From contig OZ024900.1 of assembly GCA_964017195.1 (NCBI GenBank), positions 29,962,641-30,026,640 of the forward strand: 64,000 nucleotides of DNA. Reading direction: 5' to 3'. Positions 35,801 to 48,500 of the stretch are shown piece by piece. This DNA is from Siderastrea radians (lineage: Eukaryota > Cnidaria > Anthozoa > Scleractinia > Rhizangiidae). Position 1 is the first letter of the stretch, and each line of letters opens with the position of its first letter. The position numbers were made by a program, and so were the translations under genes. The notes beneath the pieces are model-generated. The model was given only the letters and a program-made list of their open reading frames with translations. It was not told the DNA's origin and ran no database searches.

Positions 35801-38800
35801 AATGCCTGAGGTCTCTGTGCGGGAGGCAAACGGACTCAACCCGGGTGAAAGGCACATGTTCGGTGACTTGGTGCTGTCAGCAGGAGCTGGAACATTGGTA
35901 TCCCTGGGGCTCCCAACCATCTTGTTAGGTGACCTAATGCTGACTGTGGACACAGGCATCCCATTGTCTGCCTCTGCTTGTGGGTGCCTCAAGGACATCT
36001 GAAAAGCCGTACAAGTACTCAGCTAATTGACAGCTACGAAGAAAGTAGCCTGCGAATACAGCCGCCTCTCCGCGCTCCGGCCGCTTGCCGCGTTCGGAGG
36101 GGAGAGTCTCTCCCCTCCGAACGCGGCAAGCGGCCCGGAGCGCAGAGAGGCGGCTGTATTCGCAGGCTACGAAGAAAGGTTCATTTTAAAATTTCTGGCT
36201 TGAAAATACGTTTATAATTGTTTGAGTCAAAAATAGTAAATGCTCTTGGTAGTGTCAATGTAGATCTGCATATCCGGATCTCCAGAGTCAATTTTCACGT
36301 TGATCACTTCGTCGATTCCTTCAAGCCAGAAACCGGCTTTTTCATATTGTCTATGCTTTGTTCATGAAATGATCGGACGAGCCACAGATAACTTAGTGCA
36401 CACATCGACCGTATAGACATCGCCGGACCCCGTGGCCTGCTATGAGACAAAAAGCGAAGTAGTGAACGACAGTGAAGATGAAGAGGTTGTTTTGATTGAC
36501 GATCTGAAGAAAGGTGTCGCCGACGCCGAAATATTAAGCATTCAGTTAAACTGTATGTGCTCAACTTAACGCACACGAAAAAGCACCTTGCGCTATCGCG
36601 TTCCACAAATCTGCCTTAAAATGAAATGTGCTACAAATAAATCCACGAGTTTGAAGAAAAATATTTTAATTTCGTAATGTAAAATTTTCGGACGTAAAAA
36701 ATTTCGGACGGCTTTATTGTCCGAAATGTAACTGTCCTAAACTTTTGAGGATTAATGTACGTGTAATTATCAAATAATCCCTTACCAAATCTGCTTTCTT
36801 ATGTTTGGCTTTCGTGACCTCGCTGCCCGGTTCACTTCCAGTTAAAAAACTTTCAATCTTGCATCCCAGAGACTCCAGAAACTTTTCCATGTTTTCCAGT
36901 TTTTTATTGTTTGCTTGAACCATATCACTGACATAGGACTGGTGAGACAATAACAGCGCACCAGTTTAACCCTTTAATCCCCAATATTAACATCTATATT
37001 CTCCTTACTATTCTCCTTGTATTTCTTATGTTACTACTTGGGAGAATTTGATTAAAAATCGATACATTTTATCATTGGTAACCACTTCCTTTACTCTCAT
37101 GACCTATATGTTTAATCAACTAGTAATACCGTAAGGAGAAATTAGCTCTGGGGTTTTGAATGGCATTCTGCCACCTATCTTTGGTGCAGCACTGTCTGCA
37201 ATGGAGTATGATCAAGAGGATAGTGAATAACCCCTTGAAGTGAAGGACCACTGTAACCGCCCTTTGTGCCAGCCAGCACAATGGGGTTGATAGAATGACC
37301 TCAATAAGTAGGTGTCCATATTAAGGACGGTGCCTCCTAATACAGATGTATTTTTGCAAAGGCTATGACTATGGGGAAAAAGCAGATCTTAGCAAGACCT
37401 ACTGGAATCCAAAAAGAAAAATGTGGGTAGCCACACATTTTTCAGAGATAATTAAGCCACCACAAACCTAAAAAAGCATTAAAATACAAAAAATGTACGG
37501 CAATTTCTTTCAAAATTAAAGCTCAATTATCTCTGAAAAATGTGTGGTTAGCCCCCATTTTCTTTCTGGATTCTGATAGCCCTCGCTAAGATCTCCTTTT
37601 TCCACAGTCACAAACTGTGCAAAAATATTGTTGTATTAGGGGGCAAATTCCTTAAGAAACCCAAATATCCCGGGATGAGCAGTAACAAAAGGAGGCACCG
37701 TCCTTAAAGCAAGGTTTGAGCGCATTGATGAAAAACCACATTAGACAGATGACCTCTCTTACCAAAGATTTGTTGTGGCTATCTGTGACATATGAAGATT
37801 CTGTCTGTGTGTACACATCTAATTTTAGGCAAGAGTTGGTTGACCACACTCCTGTATTCCTCTCATCCTTTTTTCCAATCTTTCTCTAAAAACAAACATG
37901 CATGACATGTTCAACCACACATGTTTCTGTAACCAACAATAACACATGCACTGTGGGCACAACAGAATTATGCACCTTTCAGCAGGGAGGATCACATTTA
38001 CCACTTTGAGTTGGCCACAAATAATGACACTAGACAAAAACTGGTTTCCACTGAATGGGTTTTGGGGGATTTTAAATTGCTAAGTAGACCACCCTCAATT
38101 GCCTGGGTTGTGAAAAGAATCTGTTGCCTTTTTTTGGCTCGTGACCATCAGAAACTCGTTTTCTGTCCAATCTACTGGATTGAACAAGCCATAAGCCTCA
38201 CCAAGGTCGGTTTCTGTACCATGAAGTGACTAGGAATATCACTACTCCCCACTGGATGGGATGCTAGTCCATCACAGGATACCCAGCATGAAGCAGCTAG
38301 GAGCATCACTACTCCCCGCTGGATGGGATGCTAGTCTATTGCAGGATACCCAGCACAAAGTGACTAGGAGTATTACTACTCCTCCTGGATGAGATGCCAG
38401 TCCATGGCAGGATACCCAGCATAAAGTGACTAGGAGCATCACTACTCCCCCCTGGATGGGATGCAGGTCCATCACAGGATACCCAGCATAACTTAGTGAC
38501 TAGGAGTATCACTACTCCCCACTGGATGGGATGCTAATCCATCACAGGAATACCTCCCATCTTATCTGTTTTGGATTCCCAACACTGAACTGGTACCCAT
38601 TTATACACCAGTGTGGCTAGAGACCAACATGGAGTAAAGTTTCTTGCCTAAGGAAAGAACATGATACAATGCAGAGAAAAAGCCTTGGACCAAAGGCCTT
38701 CCAATCTCCCGATCGAAAGTCAAAACACACAGCTTACACTTTAACCCTTTAAGCCCTGATATGAAAATGCATATTCTCCTTACTGTTCTCCATACATTTT

Positions 38801-41800
38801 GTATGGAACTAGTAAGGAGAATTTGTCCAAATGTCAAGATCTCTCATCCTTGGTGATTGTTTCCTTTATTCTCATCACTTGAATGTTCAAACAAGCAGTG
38901 ATGATGTAAAAAGAAATTTCATATTCCTCACTGTTAGGGCTTCAAGGGTTAACACACCAAGTGCCCATTTATGTTGCTTTCCTTGTTTTATTCAAGTTGC
39001 ACCTCAACTAAGAACAACAGTTCTCTGAGCCTTCTTCTTCTAAGCGACCAGCAATAATTATTATGTTTATAAGCACAACTTATAATATTACTCTTGTCCT
39101 ATTATACCAAATCAGTTAAGTAAAATTAGCATCTGAATCTCAGTCAAAGGTCAGACAATATTTAAAGTTTTATTTAACTAAAACACTGGAATTATAAGAT
39201 AATGAGTACAAAAGACATTAATGTTATAAAAATGAAGTTACTCACTCTGTAAGAAACATTTGTTTGTTTTCAAACCAAATAGTTTAACATGTGTATCATT
39301 TGAACATCAAGTGCCTAAACACAGGTTTAAAAGTTGTCTACTGTCAGGTTTAAGAAAGAAATATAAACTACCAGAGAGAGTTTTTAAATGTATATAAGAA
39401 AACAGTTTTAATGACTTTGTCTGGTATTTTTTTTATAGGAAACAGACTGAGTGAAAAATAAACATACCGGTATTGATCATATTAATTTAATATTTTATAA
39501 GTTTGTAAAAAAATAACAATCTGAATAGATAACACTGTATGAAATTTAAAATATCTAAATGTAGGCAGACTAGAGTATACACAGGATAAAGACTATTGTG
39601 TGCAACTGAAATGTTGAATGTTGACCTCGCTTTGCTATATGTCTAGAAAAAAGCCTCACGTTTTGATTAAAATATTTGTACAACTTCCTTGTGAGAATGT
39701 TACATTAAAAGCTAGCTACAGTGTAGCTTGCAATTCCCTACTCCACACTTTAGATCACTCTATATTTAATTTATCAATGGGAAAAAAGTGTTTAGAAAGC
39801 CTGTTTTACTATGTGATCAATGTTAACTTTGAAATCATCCGTTCTTGTGGGTTTGTAAGTTTTACACAAGGCATCTTCTTCATTACATCAAGTTCACTGC
39901 TTGCCTTTTCTGCAATTTTAAGAGTTTGAAAACATTCCATTAGCTAATTGACTTAAAATCTATAAATAGTTTAACTTGATGGTTAAGTTTTTTGGACAGT
40001 TGTTCTGGGTAAGTTTTATGTGAAAAATAATTAATCCTGTTTTAAATTGATTGTTATTACTAATGAGGGATATTTAATCCAAATAGCATTTGAGCCTTAT
40101 GTTAGTACACTGAAACATACACGTTTACCCCACACTGCTCATAGTCTAACATTCAAATGTAGACTTAGGACAGTCAAAATAAAATTTATTTAGTTACTTT
40201 TAATTTTAGACCAAAAAAGCTTTCTTAGTTTATTGGTACTTTTTTTACTAACTAATAAAGGCTACTAAACTCTGATATGTCTGATATGTTCTTTCATGTG
40301 ACACACCATTGCCTTGATTGATTGATTTGTGAAAAAATAGTGTTTCAGTGTCACATGTAGAGGCAAATTATCTCACAGGCTTACCACCTTCTGTTTGAAG
40401 GGTGTCCTGTGCATTTACAATGGCTGTATCAGTTAATCAAATTAGCCCAACTAGCAGCAAAATTTAGAGCTTCTAAAACTGATGAAAATAAAACAAAAAA
40501 TCTCAAAGTTTCTGCCATGTTGTTTTTCTTTGTTTTTGTGTTTACTTCAGTGACATGAGACTTGTGAAACTTTTACTTTGAAAATAATGGTCCAATGTGC
40601 TCACAGCAACAACATAGCAGAAATTTTGAGAGCTTTTATTTTTCATTTTCATCAGATTTAAAAGTGCTAAATTTCACCTTAAGCTTTGCTGGTTTGAAAA
40701 AGCGATACAGCCTTAATAAATGCACAGGCTACCACACAAACAGAGCATGGTAAGCCTGTGTTTACCTGAGAAATGTCACTTTGTAGATCATCGGCCGCTC
40801 TTCGCTTCACACCAGCCTTTACAGTGGTTATGTTGTGATTGTAGAAATCACTCTCCATTGGTTCAGTACTTGCTGAATTGTTATCTCTAAAAAAGAAAAA
40901 AACTACACTGGGTTTCAAAGCCATTGGGTGTCCAGTGTTTACCTCTATGCTAGAATTAGATTGATGGAATAACATGAAGTACTCATCAGTAACCACATTT
41001 GACGCCAAACATTTTCAAAATCCTGGGTTTGCTGGCAAGCATTTTTTCCCTCCCCCGCCCCCCACCAATATCTTATCCCAACTTTTGCATGGCCAAAAAA
41101 AGCAATCAGCATGCAAAAAACAACAAACAACAACAACAACAAAAGTGGCATGCCACATGGGCTAAAATGCATTCAGTGATGCATCAGTTTCCTGCTGGGG
41201 GAGGGGTGGGTTATGCAGGTGGGGGTGGGGGTGGGGTCATTGATGAGGTAAAAATTGTCAAGTTGGGAAAAGTCTCAAGATTTTTCTTCTCTAGAGCTCG
41301 AGGTTGGCATCTACGTACTGCAGAGGGCAACAGGACTTTTTAAGGTATCCTGTGACTTTTGTTGTATACGTCCACGAACCATCTGATACAGATTTCACTT
41401 GCACACTACTCCAAGAAAATAATGTTGGTTTCCCACATCAAAGCAACAAGCCTAATTTTTCAAAAAGCCCGGCTTAATTCTGCGGAAGAAGCGAAAAAGC
41501 TGTGTTCACCCTGCGAGTTTTTGCTTCGCGAACGACAAACAAAAGTAAGCTTATCTGTTTTTCACGTTCCATAGCAAGAACGCGAAGGCAAATGAGATGA
41601 GCTTTGATATCAACAAAGCATGTGATCTGCAATTTATAGTGCAATCCAGCACAATGTGTTTACTTAGAATTAATCTTCTCAGTTCAGTAAATGTTGGGCA
41701 AAAAAGACTGGAAACGATAACAATTCTCAACAAAAGCGTACCGTCGGTACCGAAGCTGAAGCGTGCAAGCCGTTACGTACCGAGAAACGGGAGATCAGAT

Positions 41801-41953
41801 TTCACGCACGATTTTTCGGAATCTTTACGTATTTCTCCAAGTTAATGTGACATAAAAAAATTGTACTTACTTCGAAGATTGCATCGTTGACAACAGCTTT
41901 TGCTGCAAATTGAAAAATTGCGTGTTTAACGCGCTGTAACGCCAAGCTTCCAT
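32870..41953 (-). CDS. BEN-domain protein, six exons, 503 aa
   Basis: Exons in order: 41871-41953, 40766-40886, 36786-36938, 35491-35998, 33783-34028, 32870-33270. Every junction has GT-AG and the phases close (1512 nt). Residues 1-68 are short and polar, with a KRR basic patch. Exon 3 is helical (QANNKKLENMEKFLESLG), a likely coiled coil. Exon 4 is a long Ser/Pro/Gly-rich linker. Exons 5-6 encode the BEN domain (about residues 305-395): LSLNLLEALFNRDEMAASN, LDPIKIKAIQ, joined across intron 5 to AHVNYKFP and WRFIKPRLDSKCR. A basic Gln/Arg-rich tail follows. BEN domains bind DNA and chromatin partners, so a nuclear, probably repressive role is inferred. ATG 41953 is preferred; an in-frame ATG at 42100 would add 49 residues. 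The most similar named vertebrate protein cannot be decided. Confidence 0.88.
34171..34335. mobile_element. MITE in BEN-gene intron 4
   Basis: GGCAATAGGCCATTTCCAAG at 34171 continues TTGTCTTGT. It mirrors ACAAGACAACTCGGAAATGA then CCTATTGGC ending at about 34335. The arms are about 29 bp and the element is non-coding. Confidence 0.78.
34860..35350. repeat. Degenerate tandem repeat in BEN-gene intron 4
   Basis: Four to five units of roughly 115-130 bp, each with TACCCTTCTAC(TT)GGCTGAT, ATGAAATTTCAGCT and CGTCAAATTCGTC strings (around 34877, 34990, 35057, 35145 and 35255). The open frames over it are not genes. Confidence 0.75.
36046..36169. mobile_element. Near-perfect palindromic MITE, 9-bp target duplication, in BEN-gene intron 3
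   Basis: Arms of about 62 bp (TAGCCTGCGAATACAGCCGC...) meet at GGGGAGAGTCTCTCCCC. The two halves differ by about one substitution and one indel. CGAAGAAAG flanks it directly at 36037-36045 and 36170-36178. A 9-bp duplication suggests a Mutator-type transposase in trans. It sits about 40 bp upstream of the exon 4 acceptor on the gene strand. Confidence 0.9.
36970..37175. mobile_element. Decayed TTAA/CCCTTTAA MITE
   Basis: TTAACCCTTTAATCCCCAAT at 36966 and internal ATATTCTCCTTACTATTCTC match the better-preserved copy at 38745-38948. The right end has decayed. Confidence 0.65.
37325..37703. mobile_element. TTAA-flanked TIR element (GGACGGTGCCTCC)
   Basis: GGACGGTGCCTCC at 37325 mirrors GGAGGCACCGTCC ending at 37703, with TTAA at 37321-37324 and 37704-37707. 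Longer imperfect inverted repeats lie inside: ACACATTTTTCAGAGATAAT against ATTATCTCTGAAAAATGTGT. The 379-bp, non-coding element lies in BEN-gene intron 2. Confidence 0.88.
38226..38551. repeat. 66-70-bp minisatellite, five units, BEN-gene intron 2
   Basis: GTGACTAGGAATATCACTAC-type starts recur at 38226, 38292, 38359, 38426 and 38496. Each is followed by CTGGATGGGATGCTAGTCCA and CAGGATACCCAGCAT. Confidence 0.9.
38745..38948. mobile_element. TTAA-flanked MITE (CCCTTTAAGCCCT)
   Basis: CCCTTTAAGCCCTGATA at 38745 mirrors AGGGCTTCAAGGG ending at 38948, with TTAA at 38741-38744 and 38949-38952. The CCC terminus and TTAA target suit piggyBac mobilisation. Confidence 0.83.
38960..40765. other. AT-rich BEN-gene intron 2, nothing recognised
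   Basis: Strongly AT-rich with no exon, repeat array or TIR pair that I can support. The longest frame (39618-39929, +) has no domain and is antisense to the host transcript. Confidence 0.5.
41197..41236 (+). other. G-rich tract able to form a G-quadruplex
   Basis: Six G-runs of three or more (GGGGGAGGGGTGGG, then GTGGGGGTGGGGGTGGGG) lie in BEN-gene intron 1. A (CAA)n stretch is found nearby at 41128-41142. Structure is inferred from sequence only. Confidence 0.5.
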
Positions 41954-42515
41954 GGGTGAACGAACGATCTCGCAGAAACCGCCATCACACTGCGAAGCCA
42001 ACCGCGTGATCAGTGCGCGATTATCATGCGCGCGATGCGTGATAACGGCAATAAAAAATTGCTGTAGGGTCCCCTCGGTATTGTTACCATACAAACACAT
42101 AAAAAATACAGAGACAAATATTTTTGTACTTCCTGCAGAGAATTATTGGCGTCTCATAATGATTTGCAGTAACTTAAAAAAAAAAAAACATTTTTGGTGG
42201 AAAACGGTTGCTTGCATTTTCAAAAACAATTCCATAACTGTACCCTCCCCTCCCTTGCATGGAAATGTCTGAGTGAGCTTTTCCCGCTTTCAGTTTGTTC
42301 ATAAAGAGTATGCGCTTAAGCGAAAGTACGCTGACCAAAAATCCTAAAGAACACACACACTTGTAAATTTCAGGTACAAGTGGTAGGTTTCTAACGTTTT
42401 CCTCTAAAAAATCGGGAGATCTAGAGATCACTAAGAGATGCAGAAACTACCGATCGATCCTGTATAGCTTCAATATTATCTGGCAACATTTTTGTGCGAA
42501 GAAACTATAACAAAG
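41954..42515. promoter_or_regulatory. Putative bidirectional promoter between the BEN gene and CLASRP
   Basis: The two ATGs are divergent and 562 bp apart, with no other gene between. The BEN side is relatively GC-rich with CpG-containing strings (41940-42050: GCGCGATTATCATGCGCGCG). There is no TATA box on either side, typical of housekeeping promoters. An A-run (42176-42188) lies centrally. Confidence 0.55.
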
Positions 42516-45500
42516 ATGTGGCACGAAGCGAGAAGACAGGAGAAAAAATTGAGGGGCATGATGGTGGATTATAGAAAGAGAGCGGAAAGGAGGAGAGCTT
42601 TCTACGAAAGGATGGTTGGGTTTCATTTTAATCTTTATTTTTTATCGTAGATGAAGATTTAGGTAACGAAGGTAACAATTTGCGATGGAGGCGAACTGAT
42701 CAAATTGATAGCTTTGATTCCATTTTAGTTTAACAAGTCTTGTAAGCTAAAAAAAGCTTCATAGTACAGTAGGTAAGTTTTAATTTTGCGTTGCAACACT
42801 GATTGCAAAACCAGTTGCAAAATGCACATTACAAGTAGCAATGTATTTTTGCAACACTGCAAAAAGTAGAAGAACTTTCTTTCCTGCAGTCTGCAATGAA
42901 ACAAGTTGCAAGGAGAGGAGTATTTCATACTTTACAAACGTATATGTACAGCTGTAGCATATGGGTATGTGACGCTGTTGAGGGTATGGTTTTCACTACT
43001 TTCTGGGATAGGGTTAAATATCAGAGAGAGAGTTCTTGTGTAGAATAGGGTATCATTTAGCGGAAAACTGGGGATTGGCAAGTAGTGAGTCTGGGATGGG
43101 GTGGGGATTTTTGGTGTTAAGTCAAGAATAGGGTTGTCCAATGTAGCTGAACATGATCTGCGTAAGGGTCTCAGAGTCCCAGTGACACCCCTCCCCCCAC
43201 CTTAAAAAAATATTTTCAGAGTACGCTCTACCTTTGTAGCCCGAATCATAACCTAGGGCTTGGTGCACGGGGGACCTTGAAACCCAGATTACGCATCTTC
43301 AAGTTAGTTCCACTTCTGCATACAGACTGTTTATCATGTAAGAAATGTGGTTCCACAAATATTTTTAGACCTGGAGATTTAAACTGGAAGAATTAGAGTA
43401 CTGAAGTCTCCAATCTGTTTTACATTCAACTTTAGTCATGGTATCACATTATTTTAAATTATATCAATTGGGTAAAATTTAAGTTTGGGCTTACAGATTG
43501 TGTTCGTTATAAAGGAGATTTTGTTGTACCAGGATTAGTTATATTTTGGCTCCGTTCTAACTTTGAATGGACTAAAAGAATTAATATTGCTTGTCACACC
43601 CTAGCCTGAGAAAACAGCCAACGTTTCACGAGGTCGCCACTTGAGCCCTCCCAAAATGACATCTGAGTAACGAGCGCAGAAATTCCATACTAAAGATGTG
43701 ACACTACCTAGATCTTGGTCGTGCTTCTTATTGGTTGAAAGAAAATTCCAACCAATCAGAAGCACTACCTAGATGTGGGTAGTGACACGTCGTCTGTATG
43801 GAATTTCTGCGCTCATTACTCAGACGTCGTTTTGCGAGGGCTCAAGTGGCATCCTCGTGAAACGTCGGCTGTTTTCTCAGGCTATTCGTACCCATGACTT
43901 CTTTATAAAGGGTTTGTTATGTCAGGGTTCCACTTTTTATGGCCTAACAAATGAGACAGAAAAAAGTAACAACAAACAAAGTGTTGCAGTGAACCAAAAA
44001 GCCCTGAACCAGAAGGGCATCTGTTTGTTTATGAGAAATTCCCATGAAAAAAAAGATTATCCTATCACATAGAGAGTGCATACAGCTGTAGTAAAATTTT
44101 ATTAATAATGTAATAAAACGCATAAAAAAATCCATCGCACTGGCTTCTGATCTTGCAGTGCCATTTTTTTGTGCATTTTTAAAATCAATATCAATTTTTT
44201 TTCTCCTGATTCACTTTTTTTCCAGAAACTAGACCCAACTCAATTTCTCAGACTTTTTGGACAGAAGTGCAAAATCCACATTGACCCACAGATGGCCGCA
44301 GCAGGGGATAGCAAATCTGTCATGTGAGTACAAAACTGTCTTGACTCTAAGGCCTGGTATTTGTTGCTGATGCAAGTGAAACCACAAGCTTAACCCTATT
44401 TCGCCTGGGCTTTTTTCGAGTTTCTGAGCCTGGGGGGGCACCCCCCTATAGATCTCGAAAAGTATTCACGCTCTTGTGATGAAACGTGGCAGGTCTATAG
44501 CACGTCATTAGCTTAACAGATTGGGTTTATGAAGTGTCGATTATGACGTTTTATGACGTCACAATGACCTCACAAAGCAGCCATTTTGAATTATGAGCCG
44601 CCATCTTGAATCCCGAGAATGCAGTCATACAGTTGACAGTGATGACATCGACAAATATCTAAATTTGTTCTCTGAAACATACTTAATCAAAACAAGCACA
44701 AAAAAGTAAAGGATTATCTTCTTCTTACAAGCGAAGGGGAAAAAACTGAACAAAAGACTGAAGAAAGACAGAAAATGGTCAAAACACCTCCTGAGTAGAC
44801 AGTTGCTATGGAAACGTCAATCATCATAGACACGTCATTGACACAGTAAATTTTTCTCTGATAAATTTCAGGAAAAGTCACAAGATTTGGTGATTAGTCA
44901 TCAAGCCGTTTAAGAGTTATAATTCGTTAAAGTCAGTGCGGGCACAATGTGCCCCCCCCCCCAGGCAGAATAGGGTTAAAGGCACTGTTACATGAGGCAA
45001 TTTTTTCTGCAACTTGCAAACAACAGTGTTGCAAGACAAGTTGCAGATGAAATTGCATGTGTAACACCCCCTCTTCGTAACATGTCTCACAACGAAAAAA
45101 TTGTGTTGTGACAAGGCTTCTACTTTTTGCAACGTTGCGAGATACGTTGCACCATGTAACACGTATCCTGCAACTTGTCTCGTAATGCTTTCGTCATCTG
45201 TTGAGTTGCAAGTTGAAGGAAAAATTGCCTTGTGTAACAGCGCCTTAAGGGTCCTTCTAGTGGAAAATATAGCAGCAGTACAAGTATAAGCATGAACAAG
45301 CAATTGCACTTATTTAGTCATTCTTGTATCGTTTTGACTTACTTGGACTCATGTTTTTAATGTGGGCTTGCCCAGGTATTCAGCCAATTTGTTCAGATAC
45401 TGTTTTGCTGTATTTAATTGCAACTGCACTTATTTAGTCATTCTTGCATCGTTTTGACTTACTTGGACTCATGTTTTTAATGTGGGCTTACCCAGGTATT

Positions 45501-48500
45501 CAGACAATTTGTTCAGATATTGTGTTGCTGTATTTGATTTAATATAATCCTATTTTAATGTATCTCACCTATTTTATTAATACAGACTGTGGAATGCCAT
45601 TAATACAGCCACCAATGGGCCATAAAGTTTTGGTCGCATTAACGGGGATTGTCAGAGGGGTATGGGGGTGGGGCTTAATAGAGGGAGGGGACTTATTTCA
45701 TGTTGTCCAAGTGAAAGTTCTGTGTAAACCATATAAGGAGAACACTACTCATTAAAATTCCCTCTTTGTTTCAACACCATTTTTGGCGGGTTGTGTAAGA
45801 GAAGCTGTTTCAACAAACTGCAAGGTGACTGAAAAAAATTGGAGTTTGAGAGCCGAGCCACAGTGTAAACAAATTCTTGAGCAACAGCCAAAGGACTGAT
45901 TACAGAAAAGCAGTGGCATTGTTTTTTCTAAGTTTCAGTCAACAAACCAAATGCACAATAATTATTTCAAAACAGTATTAAACCTTGCCTAAACATTCCA
46001 ACATTGTTGTTCAACATTTGTTGCACAACAATGTTGGATGCCTATGTAAACCCCATATAACATCACTCCAACATTCATGCAACAAAATGTGTTGGTGAAA
46101 TATCATCTAACATGGGATCCTAAACATTCTAACATGGTTGAACCAACAGTGTTGGAACTATTACCCATGGTGTTAAGGTCCGGGTCTTATTACAATAGGG
46201 GAAGGGTGGAGGGTGCTTGATATGGGCTAGGGACTAAACAGAGGAAATATGGTACTCTTTATCTTCATTATTTCTAAACTTATTATTATTTTTTTTAAAT
46301 GATATATAGGATGCCATGGCAAGGAGATGCAAATAATATGATCGACAGGTCAGGGCATTCCTTATTATTTTTTTCAACATTGTTGACAACTTGCTTCAGT
46401 AAAGAACTTGTGAGAGAACTTGAATGAGAACAAAACTTGTTCTCAACCTGTTATTCAACTTTCCTGGCTGACGCTATAGATCTTATAAATTCAAGGAAAG
46501 AGAGGTGCAACTTATTTACCCGTAATTATTACAAGTGAATTGATGATTGACATTTGTTGTCAATTTCAGGTTTGACGTCAGGGCACATCTTGACATTATT
46601 CCAGAGCAGTCACCGTCAAGCACTATTGGGTAAGTGTCACGTCCATTTTAAGAATTAATTTCAAAGCACAGACGGTGTACTGGGTGTGGCACTTATGGTG
46701 GTCATGGCCAGCTGACGGCTCTAACACTTTAGTCACCTGAAGTTTTTATATAATCCAATAGCATCCTAATTGGATTTTATAGGATTCTTCATGTAAAAAT
46801 AGGATCCTATAAGATCCTAGGTTAGGATCCCACCTAGGATCTTGATAAGATCCTATAGGATCCTATACCTACAGTACAGGATCTCAAATAGGACCCTAAA
46901 ACCTCCCACAAAGTCATTTTTAGGGAAGTTGTGTTACCAGGGTAATAGTATTTAAGATCTTGTCAAGATCCTTGGTTAGGATTCTACCAGGGTTTACCTG
47001 AAATGGTACACAGTTTTTCAGTTTCAGAGACTCAGCAAAAATGGCACTGAGGTAATTATTTATATATTTATTTCCAGACCTTTGATGGAAACTGATCCTG
47101 AGGAGCACAGATTAAATTATGAGAGATACAGGACCCTGGTAATGATAGACTGCAGTGGAGGTCAGTCAATAAATCACTTATTCACCATGAGACCAGTCAA
47201 TAATCTATTCATTCACCCCTTAAATGGAAAAGGACATCATTAAATTTAGTGTAACGAAATAGTCAGTAGGATGGAAAAATAACTTGAGGCCTCAGATGTA
47301 ACAAAAATACTGTTTGAATAATGTCAAATTATGGGACAGCACCTCTGTCTCCATTGATAGAAGGTTACTTTAGAACAGCTGCTATAGGTTTTTTTTTTTG
47401 GCTGGTACTTCTACATGTGTTGTTTTGTTGTTTTTTTACCTTTGAATGGGTTTGTCTTGCTTGTAACATCACAGAACAGATTTTTTAAATTTTATGTCAA
47501 ATGTTGATGAGAATTTTTTTTCATTCTTCTTCCTTCAGTATCTGAGGAATCTTACATTAAACAGTTAGAAATAGAAGAAATGTATGGGGTAAAAAAAGAT
47601 GATGACAAGAAAGACAAAGAGAAGTAAGCCAATATCATGTTTCTGAAAGTAATTTGAGGGTATTTAAATGGTCCACATCTGGGGCATTTCTAGGATTTTG
47701 GATTAAAACTAAGCCAAAATTACAGTTAATAGTACTGGCTACAGGGATTGCAGCACTTCCACGCACGTAAAATGTGTGCAATATGGTGGATTTACTCCTG
47801 CGTGAGTAAAATTTTACAGGAGCTTTTACACACACCTCAATAACAGGTGAATTGCGAGTATTGTGACGAAGGATGAAACTTTTGTTATTCATATGTGCAA
47901 AGTGCAAGTGTTTCTTTACAAAGGAGTCAGAGTACAATTTTTAAATTCTCTAGTTTAGAAGATGCCACAAAAACTACAGTTGTAACTGACATGATCAAAC
48001 AGTTTCTGTTCAAGTCAAATCTATTCCTTCTACTAGTTAAATAATTTTGAATTTTCTTTTGCTATTTTTTGTGCGAGTAGCTTCGCAATCATTATATACG
48101 TGTACATTTTTGGTCAGTAATTGCAAAAATAGGTCCAAATTTGGGCCTAAGAAAGTTTAATATATATATAAAGGTGTTAAATGTGCTGAGTTGTCAGTTA
48201 CAGGAATCCTGTAAAGAAATTTGCTTAGAAGATTGCCTTTGATTGTGTTGTACATGTAGAAGTCAAGCCAAGGCAACCATAGGATTCACATATGACAAGA
48301 GCACAAGTGCTGGTGATTCTGACAAGGAGGATGATGACAGCGACAGTGATAGTGACAGTGTTCTTAGTGACATTGGTAAGTGGTTATGCAGGAATTCAAG
48401 CTACAACCTAGGACAAAACTCTTGAGACAGATCGGCCTGTTTTATCATCACCATAATTGGACACTGCAAGACATGTACAAATTGCTCCCCTCCCCAACCC

